Positions 23,963-33,822 of a DNA stretch of 64,000 bases are shown piece by piece. The notes beneath the pieces were generated by a model. The model was given only the letters and a program-made list of their open reading frames with translations. It was not told the DNA's origin and searched no databases. Both the position numbers and the translations under genes were made by a program. The stretch is from positions 620,001-684,000 of the forward strand of contig CP137330.1 in NCBI GenBank assembly GCA_033182465.1. The letters are read 5' to 3'. Every line of letters starts with the position of its first letter. The first letter of the stretch is position 1. This DNA is from Sanghuangporus weigelae (Eukaryota > Basidiomycota > Agaricomycetes > Hymenochaetales > Hymenochaetaceae).

Positions 23963-26686
23963 CTAAGTACCAGAACCAGGTATCGTAGTCGGAGCCGTCG
24001 TCTGCACTCGGAAATTATACTGCATGCCTCCCGTACCTGTGCTTGTATTTCCGCCTCCTGCAGTCGACTGTGATGTAGCACTAGGAGCGGGCGTTGACGC
24101 TTTCGAGGGCGAACGACTGTGACTTCGACTTCCTGCAGGAGTCTGAACTGAGTCACTGTTTTTTGAGTTCGGCTTCGAGCTCGCTCTCGAATCGGGAGTT
24201 GGAGGGGGATCCGTATTGGATGTATGCGCCGCCGTCGCGGGAATATTCGAACTCACCGCCTCAGCTGCAGACTTGAATTTCGTAGTTGTAGGGAGAGTCC
24301 CCGCTCCAGCACCATTCCCATTAATATTGACGCTCTGCTCTCCAGCCGGATACCGGAGGAACAAGATCCCATCCGCCATCGATACTTTGATATCTTCTCG
24401 CTATCAAGCCAATTAAGAAGTCCAAAAAAGAAGAAAAAGAGACAGACAAGGAATTAGTGATGAAGTTTGAGCGTCAAACCAGAGGGTTTAGTAAATAATG
24501 AGAAAGAAAAGTTGATTTGAGATTTGGCGTACGCACCTTCGTCTCCTGCGGGACGATCAAGACGCGTTTAAACTCTCCGCATTTGCGCTCTTTCACAACA
24601 TACCCCGCTTCTTCGTCTCTTTCTTCGTCTCCTCGTTTCTCACCAGGAGAAGGAAACAGAACCCTCCTCATCCGTCCCCTAACGACGAGCATCCTAGCTC
24701 CGTTCCTTGCATCATTGCACAATGCGATGCGGATCCCCGCGCCCGGTACGCCAGGGACCTCGAGCATCGCCGTGAGCGTGTTCGAGGGGATGTCATAGTG
24801 CAGATCCGTGCGAACAAGATAGCGCGGACCTCCAGCGTTGTTGGTATTTCTTGTTGCGATTGGAGGTTGGTGATTTGCAGTAGGTTGAGGACGGGAGTGA
24901 GGCGGCGGAGCTGAGAAGAATCGGGTTGGTCCTCCGTCCGAAGGAGGTTGAGGAGATTCGGAGATGGGTGAGCGTGTAGGGAGCGAGCGGGATGGGCTTT
25001 TTCGTGTCGAGGGACATGGTAATCGTAGCAAGAGCGCAAGATCGAGCGACGCGACAGTGAGTTCAAGTTTCAGTTTCGCTCGCGTTTTTTTCGGAAAGTA
25101 GAAGTCGAAATGAAGACTCACCTCGGCGCGTCAACACCATCCTCTCCTCCATCTATGTTCACATCCGCGTCTTCTCTGTTTCCGCCATTCCCAGCACTGG
25201 TCAAGGTAAACCTAGCCGGACCAGAGACGGTCCTCCTCTGCCTCAACCATGGCGGATATGGATGTCCCGCCTCTCTCGCCGTTGGCTTAACTGATTGTTT
25301 ACCAACACCATTTGGCATATCATCGATGTTGGCATTGTTACTGTTCTTAAGCGCGATTGGTGAAGAAGAAGAGGAAGAGATGTTCGGGCCGACGCGCTGG
25401 TGAGAAGCCGTTGCGAGCGCGTGGATACCGTACCATTGACTTGGCGAGGGGACAGTCACTGCAAATACGGGCGGGATCGACGAACTTGGATTCGAGTTCG
25501 AGCTTGACTTGATCGCTTGCTTCACAGGAGGTTGTTGCTGTCGCTGTTGAATCTGCAGGGTATTCACAGCTGAACTTTCACTTGCACTCGTCACTTGCTT
25601 CTGTTGCTCCTTACGCTTCTTCTGTACTTGCACTTCACTTTCCTCTTGCTGCTGTTGTTTCGCGTTTTGTCTCTGACTCTGGCGATGAGCATGAGCAACG
25701 CCGACCTTCGCCTGTGTCGCCGACTTGGAGCTCGCTTGAGCTTTCGCATTTTGCTGCTGCTGTCGCGTCGCCTGAGCCGCCACGCGGGATTTCCGTTGCG
25801 GACGTTCAACAAGCTGAATCACGCGTGGAGGCTCATACTGGATTTGTCCTTCTTCTTGCTCTTGATCCCCCTCTTGCGCACCATCTTGTATTTGTACTTG
25901 TGGCCCCGAGACACCAAATTCGGATCTTACAGCGACAGGCGATGCCGTCATCGCAGCGCTCGACGCGGGCGTAGGCGGCAAGTTCGAGCAAACCGATCCT
26001 GGGGTCGAGGTCGACCTCGCACCTTCGACCATCTCGAGTGTCGTTATCGGAGGAAGCATGGCCGTCGCATTATTACTATTGTGTTGCTGTGATTGAGCTG
26101 CATGTTCACTTCCGACCCCGTATTCATGTCCATAGACGCCAGCCACACCGGCTGAAGCGACCATGTTCATAGCTGCCGCAAGCTGAGCGTCCGTGAGCCC
26201 TCCAAATACGGATGTCGGGGAGTCCCACGGCGACGAAGCCCCCGGTGATGTCGAGTGTCCAGTAGAAAGGGGCGGTGGTAGAGTAGGAGGGGCGACGAAG
26301 CCTAGAATGGGCGTAGACGTAGACGAAGCTCGGATAGGCAATGTCTGGTGTACCTGTACCTGCGGAGAACCTGTTAATTGAGCAAAATACTCAAGCTGTC
26401 GCTGATGTTGCCGAAGATGAAGTTGTTGAATTTGACTTTGATCGAGTTGCGGAAGTTGCTGGAGTTCACTGGCAAATTGCTGATGCTGATGCTGAACTTG
26501 AGGTTGGTCTTGATGAGTTGGAAGAACTTGTTCTTGACCTTGAGGACAGCCTTGATCTTGAAGATATTGCTCTCGCTCTCCTCGCTGATCTTGATCTTGA
26601 TCTCGCGCTTGAGGCTCTCGCAGGGACAAGTCATAGTCATCTTCATGTCGAGACAAAGAAGCAGACGTGTATTGTCCGTAGTCCAT
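23963..26686 (-). CDS. HSP20/alpha-crystallin-domain protein with long Gln-rich N-terminal region
   Basis: Exon 1 (about 25122-26686) encodes some 520 residues of Gln/Ser/Pro-rich, low-complexity sequence. Exon 2 joins in frame at SPSRSLPTRSPISES and carries an alpha-crystallin-like domain: YLVRTDLHYDIPSNTLTAML, LVVRGRMR, YVVKERKCGEFKRVLIVP, and, across the next intron, EDIKVSMADGILFLRYP. These match the strands of small heat-shock proteins (Y..ER..G.F.R...P and A.M..GvL....P). A Ser/Thr-rich tail ends PGSGT (TAG 23963-23965). Small heat-shock proteins bind unfolded clients; the Gln-rich arm here is far longer than usual and could drive assembly or phase separation, which is inference. The domain is interrupted by an acidic loop (KRGDEERDEEAG). 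The gene could also act in regulation rather than as a classic chaperone. Confidence 0.75.
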
Positions 26687-26757
26687 TGTCTATAAAACAC
26701 TGACGCCGGGAAAGGGGGAAGAAAAAAGACGCGTCGACCTGAAAAAGTCAACCACGC

Positions 26758-26766
26758 CTTTATATA
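26758..26766 (-). promoter_or_regulatory. TATA box of the HSP20-like gene
   Basis: TATATAAAG on the minus strand, 72-80 bases upstream of the ATG at 26686. Confidence 0.6.
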
Positions 26767-26852
26767 CCATTTCGAGTCAGCCCGACGCGTGTCGCGTCAC
26801 GTCACATCGCATTAGTCACATCTCGGTTCCGCGTGGCGTTGATGAATTGATG

Positions 26853-26867
26853 TGACGTCACGCGTTT
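26853..26867. promoter_or_regulatory. CRE-like palindrome TGACGTCA, followed by CGCGTTT
   Basis: The palindrome TGACGTCA is the consensus site for ATF/CREB-type bZIP factors. It sits about 170 bases upstream of the HSP20-like start codon. The same 15 bases recur at 30413-30427 in a duplicated segment. Confidence 0.5.
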
Positions 26868-26970
26868 GTTGCACAAATATTTGCTCTGACTAGCAGAGAC
26901 GATGTGCCCGAATCGACGTCGTGCCACAATCGTTCGTACCATTCAACGAAGGTACGGAGCCCATTCCACT

Positions 26971-27086
26971 CGACTTCGCAAGTTCTCATTCTTTAAGCGC
27001 GTTCACGAGGACTCCCGAGCTCGAGTCGAGTCGGGCGGACTATCCCGCCCAGTCCGTTCATCAAATGGAAACCACCGATTACATTC
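26971..27086 (-). pseudogene. Decayed fragment of the CCDC6-like gene
   Basis: This stretch aligns by eye with 31782-31897 inside the CCDC6-like gene. Shared runs include GTTCA-GAGGACT-CCGA-CTCG, TCGGGCGGAC, the CAGTCC-TTCATC block and GA-ACC-CC-ATT. Small insertions and deletions break the frame. The bases just left of it (about 26930-26966) also resemble the 3' end of that gene (about 30785-30826), so about 950 bases of the source are missing between them. It is a dead duplicate piece, not a gene. Confidence 0.6.
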
Positions 27087-27683
27087 ACGGATGAGGGCTG
27101 ACGATGTCGCAGATGCTCACACTCACCGAGATCAACCGACTTAGATTCTCGTTCCCCTTCAGCCTGTTTAGGAGACCTTCTGACTCCATGACGAAATACC
27201 TAGCCCGTTCAGAACGTTCATTGAGCGGAGGCAGCCGTTTAGATCCATGACTGACGGCTGAAGATATCAGAAGAATCTGCTTCCAGGGATTCCTCTGATG
27301 CGTCTGCTTTGGTTAACTCCCCCTGAAGAGAATGAATTACGGATGCACAGTAGTCTTGCTTCCACGCATAGAATTCATCCCAGACATTGTGATACACAGA
27401 GGACATATGAAACGTCGCAGCTTCACCTCATAACTCCTGGTACTTAGAAGTTGATTTAGAACACATCACAAATACTTGATCAAACGCAACACGTATACTT
27501 TGGACGAGGAAGAATAACCCAACATCCGACTGCAGAATTCCGTCCTCTCTCAACTCGATCACTACCATATTTGCTCGCTCCTGCTACCCCATAGGCATGC
27601 GAATAAAAGTACGATATCGGCGAATCAAACTTGCGCCGAGGTTTGCTCGTCATTCGCACCATTCTGATTCACATCACAATAAG

Positions 27684-29328
27684 TTAAAACTGATTCAGCA
27701 CAAGAACGTCAAAACCCACCTCGCCGAAGTCAATGTCACTAATTTTTGGTGTGTAGTTAGTTCCCCCATTCGCGCCCCTCTCTCCGGCTTCCTTCAGGTT
27801 GATCAAGAGCTGGCCACCCAGGATACAGAGGAGAGTCGGACTTCCTGCGACGTTCAAAATATCCGAAATAGCAGGACTGATATCTATGGTGACTATATCC
27901 ACGATCTTACAGACTGAGCAGAAAATGACTCTGTGGATGGTCAGATACGAAATGACGAAATACACTCGATGCAACTTACAGACTGTAGTATAGGACCTGG
28001 TCCTGGATGAGAATACGAACCAAGCGAAAGCCCTTGAAGCCCGATGACAGCTTCCAATATTCTGTTGCCTTGTAGAGAGCGAGGCATAGGAGAAGTAACC
28101 CGTATGTCATCGGGACCACCCTGCAAACGATTAGAATAGGCTTTCACGTGACATCGCATGCTCACCATGAAACAATGGACAGTATTCGCGGAGGATCCCC
28201 GTTGTACGCGCAGACTGTCACTCCCTCCGCAAGGCGGCCGACAACGACTGAAGAACGTTCAGTTCAGTGAAAGCAGACTCTATGAGCACAGGTCTTACGT
28301 TCTTCAACTAATTTACCATAAATGATAATGCCGATGCAGAGACCGACGTCCAATCCAAGAAGAGTCTTGAGGATGATGGACAGTCTCTTGTCTGCAGAAG
28401 ACTTGGACAAGGCGACTTCTCATAGGAGAGGTATGCTCACCTTGATCCCAGAGCGCTAAGACCCGAATGAGTAGAATATCTGTGTATTACAACTTGTCAT
28501 CGACTGTTTCGGCTGTAGCTCATCAACTTACAGTCAATCAGCACGATAGTGGTTTCATCTATAATGTGTATGAGTACGGCATTCATGCAAGGGATAAGTC
28601 ACGTACTGGCTAAACCTCCGGTCCAAAATGCAAATCGACCTAACTCACAAAGTTACTCGAGAAACAAATCCATGGAGAGAACACGTACAGCTAAGCGACT
28701 GCATTTCAGACGTCATGATACTCGTACTGAACAGCGAGCGCACACACACCTTGTGATGCTCTCTGTGAAACAATTGACTGCAAAATGCGTAAGTTTGAGG
28801 ACCGAACGTTACGTAGGAAATATCAATGTTTACGAGGTATCTCGCAAAGAGCTGCAAGCATCCCGATGTAGCGATTCTATGTCAAGATCAGAAGTAGTCC
28901 AACTCCTCAGAACAATCGTCACTTACAGCGAAGTATATAATGCTGACGGAGCTGCGTGGCTTCGACTTCCACTTTTCATCAGGTTATGAAGGTTGGAGTA
29001 ATTGATGCGACTTACCCAGAAATATTTTATCTAGGGATAGGCGAAGAAAAGTTTAGTGAGTAGGTGAGCTGGAAGGCGGGATTTCCGACGGGAAGCTACC
29101 TCCTGGTCCATCGTGATGACTGCGTAAGATAAAATAAGTGTAGTTACAGCTTACCAGGGACCAACTGGCACAGTACATACTAGAATGATAGATTAAGGCC
29201 GTCGCAAGAGCCAGATTGAAGTACTGGCCAGTAATGAGCTCTGAGACGAATAACGGAACAAGACTTGAATCGATCGGTTCAACATCAGAACGAGCTTTCA
29301 AAGAGTTAGAGATGTTGAGAAAGGACAT
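27684..29328 (-). CDS. DUF6533-family multi-pass membrane protein
   Basis: A many-exon minus-strand gene of the basidiomycete-specific DUF6533 type (about seven membrane helices, function unknown). Exon 1 starts MSFLNISNSLKARSD and runs through QYFNLALATALIYHS. Joined exons then read IITMDQE|IKYFW|WKSKPRSSVSIIYFA|NRYIG, the conserved DUF6533 N-terminal block. Later exons give RFAFWTGG, YILLIRVLALWDQ, DKRLSIILKTLLGLDVGL and the usual C-terminal signature LLINLKEAGERG...GTNYTPKISDIDF, ending LNQF. Some middle exons (28150-28320, 28640-28860) are hard to define by eye and may be damaged, so an intact frame throughout is not proven. Decayed relatives may lie directly upstream. Confidence 0.65.
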
Positions 29329-30767
29329 TGCGGAGACGACTTGAAGTTGGGCGAGATTGATGCAGGTCGCGTTTATATCTGGTTGACACAGATGCCGAGC
29401 ACTGCAATTCAGTGAATGTTTAAGAGTTTCGGGTGTGCGTTATATCCATGGATTGCAATGGTGGAACTATTACCAATGCGGAACAGATCTCAATAAAGTA
29501 CAAAATTTCCTGATCATCAACGGAGTGAAGTACTGCACCAGCAAGATACGACGAGGGCGATCGCCTACCTCTCCGCCTTTGAGTATTTGAGCAAGGATAC
29601 ACTTCACTTACTGACAATACCGGATGAGCATTGCGGCGGGGACAGTTTTTCCGGGCAATAAGCTGATGACCCTGCAGCAACTGAACACCCGTCTACTCGA
29701 TGAATGACACTATAGACAAAGCAGTGACGATCGTCGCATTCCTGTGTTCGCGATCGATTCAAGTTTTCACATTACGGAAAACCATCAGGATCTAGATCTT
29801 CCATCGTTTAGTGTGATTTTGCCAGACCTATCCGAAAGCCACTGTTGCCCGCGCTATCATTTCCAGGAACCGTTTCAGGCGCCACAGAAGATGGGGACAG
29901 AAGATGGGGGGAGAACCATCTAAACATAGCGCTGGAGACGTTGCGGGCTGCTGGTATTATCGAGCGTTATGAACACGATCGATACCCCGTTATTCGTACT
30001 CTTCTCCCTCCATCTTTCCATTACAAACGCGATCGAAAGCGTATATCGGGTACATAACGGAATCTATCATCCTTCTGACAGCCAAATTGTAGAAGATGCC
30101 AAAGAATGCCTCTAAGAATACTACGTCGGTGAGCTCATCAGTCCATACCGTAAGTAGGTGTATGAAACTCGCCACCATTACCATCGTCAGCGATCGATCA
30201 ACAATATCGTAAGAGGTCAATCAACTTTAAACAGTACTGTTCCTTTGAACAGCTTGCATTTGCGTGTTCGATTCTTTGTCCGTCATGACAGCGACGCTGG
30301 GAGACGAGACGAAATAAGGAAAGACGCGTCGCTCACAGTAGGTCATCAATCACACGTCGACGTCGGTCCACGCGGCAATTAATATTGATGAGGATCCGGA
30401 ATTGAATTGGTGTGACGTCACGCGTTTCGTTTACTGAGGCCAGAAGGGAGGCTGAGAGAGAGAGAAGTTATATTGTATAATGTACAGCAAATACAGCTTG
30501 AATACGAAAGCTAGAGCGTCAGATTGAGCTAGTGTCTTTGAGTTAGATCCGAATTGGAAATTGTGAGGACGATAAGATATTCAGCTAGGGAGGATGGTGC
30601 GTTGTAGTGATGCGTTGAGCGAGTTTCTTTGGAGGAGATATATACTTAGATTTGAACGAAATTGGGGTGAGTTGAATGACAAACATTTGGATCTGTTAGC
30701 TCTGATACGCAGAGCTAGCAGAGATGACCTGCTCTCATTCTCTCCTCGCCTCATTGCAGTGCATGCC
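29329..30767. other. Intergenic region with decayed duplicate segments
   Basis: No intact gene seen. At about 29485-29545 the minus strand reads AGAVLHSVDDQEILYFIE, resembling the ALIYHS...DQEIKYFW block of the adjacent DUF6533 gene, so a decayed second copy is possible. The segment 30224-30290 resembles 33424-33490, and 30320-30427 resembles 26777-26867, including the TGACGTCA palindrome. The rest is unassigned. Confidence 0.45.
30413..30427. promoter_or_regulatory. Second copy of the CRE-like palindrome
   Basis: TGACGTCA followed by CGCGTTT, identical over 15 bases to 26853-26867 while the flanks have diverged. No gene start lies close by, so it may be a leftover of the duplication rather than an active site. 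Confidence 0.35.
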
Positions 30768-32602
30768 TCACTCCGACTCGCGTGTATCGTCCAACGAAGG
30801 CACGAATACCATCCCATCGGCATTCCCTAGCCCACTATGCGTGTGAGTATGCGACACCGACGCCGGTGTCCCGCTGGAACTCCCCGCCCGGCTCCGCACA
30901 AGGCTCCCCGTCTCAGCGATCCTCGCTCCTCTTTCAACACTCGTCCTCCGACTCCCTTGTCCCTGCGAATGTGAATGACTATGCGATGGTCCCTGACTGA
31001 ACCTCCTCTCCGACCACTGTCCCTGCGAATGTCTTTGTCCTTGCCCGTGCCCCTGTCCTTGACCCTGCCCCGGGACTGGTCCAGGCGACGGTATATGATG
31101 CGTCAGCACGACCGGTGAGCCCAACGAACTGCTCAAACTCGGCGGAGGGACACTCGGATAACTCAGTCCTATGACCGCCGAGCTCGCTCCCGGAGTACCA
31201 TACGGGGCCGGCGGCGTATCTCTCAAGCTCGCACTGCTGGGCGGAGTGGTGAGGTGCGTTGCCCCGCTCGCGTAGCTCGCAGGTAGCGCGGACAAAACGG
31301 GTGATAAATCTGGTGAAGCAGAGGCTGAGACGGACGCGGAGGTGGATGCGGCAGAGGACACATTGGAGAGTGGGGACTCGGGTATGGACATTGGAGCGGA
31401 TGTTCCTGCTCCCAGTCCGAGTGTTTGTGCGCGTCGCGAGGCGGATGCGGCTGAAGGGCGAGGAATGGGTACGCTATGCGTCGTCGAGGACGGCCGGGCG
31501 AGTGAGGGAAGAGCGACCATCGATGCGGTGGGTGAGTTAGAAGATGTGGATGCTGTGGAAGATCCTCGTCGATGTGTAGGTTGGGAGTAAGCATCCGTGG
31601 CGTTCGAGAGTCCGATTAGGTTGTCGACTGAAATTCCTAACTATCCGCTCATTAGTTTCTCTCACTTATGAAACAAAACAAGAAGAAACAAACATACCCT
31701 CCGCCGATGCTGGATCAATTCCTCCCTATATACCTCATTCAACCTTGTCAACCTCACATACTCACGCTCGACCGTCCCCAGCCGACTCCTCAGATTCTCA
31801 TTCTCCTTCTTCAGTGCGTTCAGGAGGACTTCCGAACTCGGGTCGGGCGGACCTATTCCGTTCAGTCCATTCATCGCCTGGAGACCGCCATTCGCATTGT
31901 TCCCGAGAGTCGCTGTTGCTGATAATCCCGAAGAAGTACCGACACCATGGCCGACAAGACCATCCTCGGAAATAGAACCACTACCCCCATTCCCACTCGA
32001 CCCAGCTCCGTTCACCTGTTGCGGCCCATGCTGCGCCTGTTGATGCTGCTGTTGCTGCTGCTGATGCTGACGAACTCGCAACACCGCAAGCTCCCTTGCA
32101 AGTCGATTCACCCTCGCTTCGTCCTCTTCCTCGTGTACCCTTTCAAGCGTGATCTTTTCTTCTCGGAGCTATTACATTTCGGTTGGTTTGATGGTTTGAG
32201 GGTATGCCAATACATGTCGGTTGTTAAGTCGGTGTCCAATTAATATTGCGCCATTTCGCCAATGATCATTCCCCAAAGAACCAAGAACGCCACCAGCACA
32301 AAATCCCCACGCAGCGATATCCGCAGCATTATCACAACAAAAAAATCAAAGCAGAGCACAAAGTCGTCAGTATACTCTCCTGCATAACAAACAAAGAAAT
32401 AGAAACGCACCTGCTCAAGTTTCCTCGACAGGACGTTAATAATCCTCTCCTCCTCCGCCTCATACGCATTAATGAGCCTCTCCTCGCGTTCTCTCTCGCG
32501 CTTCGTTGTTGGTGGACCGGAGGATGGGGGCGGGAAGCGGGGGCAGGGGAGCGAGGGCGAGCGTGGACGTGAGAGGGCGGGGGAAATTGGGATGGACGAC
32601 AT
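30768..32602 (-). CDS. CCDC6-like (DUF2046) coiled-coil protein
   Basis: Three exons on the minus strand. Exon 1 starts MSSIPISPALSRPRSPS and ends in a coiled coil with INAYEAEEERIINVLSRKLEQ. Exon 2 continues LREEKITLERVHEEEDEARV and NRLARELAVL, then a Gln/Gly-rich linker and a second coiled coil (LLNALKKENENLRSRL, YVRLTRLNEVYREEL). Exon 3 is a long Ser/Pro-rich tail with Gly-Gln and Ser-His repeats, ending DDTRESE. The repeated 'EEE..(I/V)N.L(S/A)R(K/E)L' pattern is that of DUF2046 proteins such as animal CCDC6. Molecular role in fungi is not known to me; it is probably a cytosolic scaffold. A decayed piece of the gene lies at 26971-27086. Confidence 0.65.
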
Positions 32603-33822
32603 TGTTGTTTATTTGTTTTCTTGCTTGGTTTAGGATGAGGTTGAGGTCAAAGATATGCGAAGACGATGAGGAGATGGTGGTGGTCTCGAGGAAAGGATGT
32701 GACGAGATGAATGGAAGGTGGTCGAATGTACGCTACGCCATTCAGAAGAGAAAGAGACAAAAACGATCCGCGTCGGGCGGGCGTCACATCGAGTCACTGG
32801 TCTGTTTTTGGCAAGTGATCGACACTTGTCACACTGGTAGTTTAGTTTTGCATCCCACCACGTCGAAGGGGCGCATCGCTGCTGCAGGGGTGCGCGTAAG
32901 TTGAACGGAGGCAGACATATCAACGGTTGTTGTTTTGGAGGAACCTTGCTCTCGTTAAAGGAAAAGGGGGGGCAGAGGTGGACAACTGGACGGAAGTCAA
33001 GCAAGGCGATTGATTGAAGTAAAGTAAAGAAGAATTCGGCAGTCTCTGGCTAGGGATTTTGTTCAATACCAGCTTCTCCTGCAATCCAAGACACCGGTAA
33101 GCGATAGGAAAACCCTTTTCAATTACCAGGAAGGTTGGAGAGTGTTAATTTCCGCCCTCACCTGTTTCCGCAGCTTCCAGTTCAGTTATGATTGGTATTT
33201 GAAGGATGTATCGCCGTAACTAAAAGCAGTACAACGTGTTCCGCACAACCTTGAATTTCAAGAAGGGAGTGTGAGTGTGGTGGAGGAAGACCGATGCTTC
33301 AGTCGACACGTTGATTACACGACGGCAACCTTGCGTACTTGTCCGCCATTAACGTGTCTAACGGGAATTCACCCAGACCATCGAGTCTATACTTGTTTTA
33401 TGATGCATACAGTCATTTGCAGGTCCTTTAAACAGTATCGTTCCTTTGAACAATCGCATTTCCTCCCTCAACCCTTCTTCCCTCATCACGAAAAAAAAAT
33501 CACTTAAATGTGGGTTATATGTTCCATTGATTGTGCCAATTTCAGAAATTTTGAGCAAGGCGTTCAGTGTATGTAAATAAATCCACGGCTAGGTGAAAGA
33601 GACAGCTGTATCTTTCCAAATACAGGCGAGCCACGTTTATTTATTAATAGCCCTATAAAAATGGACAAGAAAAAATAGTCTATTTTGAGTGGTACTATTA
33701 CGCAGTGCCCGTACAATAATAAATCTCTGCATGTGTATGTATGTAGCTAAATCATGGATGCTTGAATACCAATACCAGTCAATACACTAGATGAGAAATT
33801 GTTGGAAGGTATTTTTTTTGTG
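32603..33822. other. Intergenic region containing a SOD relic and a repeat
   Basis: The left end is the promoter of the CCDC6-like gene. The middle holds a superoxide dismutase relic (listed separately). The part 33424-33490 resembles 30224-30290. The right end is the 3' flank of the helicase gene. No intact gene. Confidence 0.5.
32915..33165 (+). pseudogene. Degenerate relic of the Mn superoxide dismutase gene
   Basis: Aligns by eye with the end of SOD exon 2, intron 2 and the start of exon 3 in the array (for example 42888-43135). Shared runs include CATATCAA, AAGGAAAAGGGGGGCAGAGG, GAATTCGGCAGTCTC and the intron start GGTAAG-GATAGGAAAACCCTTTTCAATT. Substitutions and short deletions destroy the reading frame. 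It lies about 6 kb left of the first array unit. Confidence 0.75.

Larger units (their letters stand above)
26687..27683. other. Intergenic region: HSP20-like promoter, a duplicated relic and DUF6533 3' flank
   Basis: The left end holds the promoter elements listed separately. A decayed copy of part of the CCDC6-like gene lies at about 26971-27086. The segment 27180-27680 shows no gene or repeat that I can name, and should include the 3' untranslated region of the DUF6533 gene. Confidence 0.5.

Noticed and set aside
26341-26703. Plus-strand open frame rich in Leu, Asp, Glu
   Set aside because: It is the antisense of the Gln-rich repeats of the HSP20-like gene; repeated codons keep other frames open.
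32246-32572. Plus-strand open frame over the CCDC6-like first exon
   Set aside because: Antisense of the Arg/Glu-rich coiled-coil exon, which has a supported start and splice junction on the minus strand.
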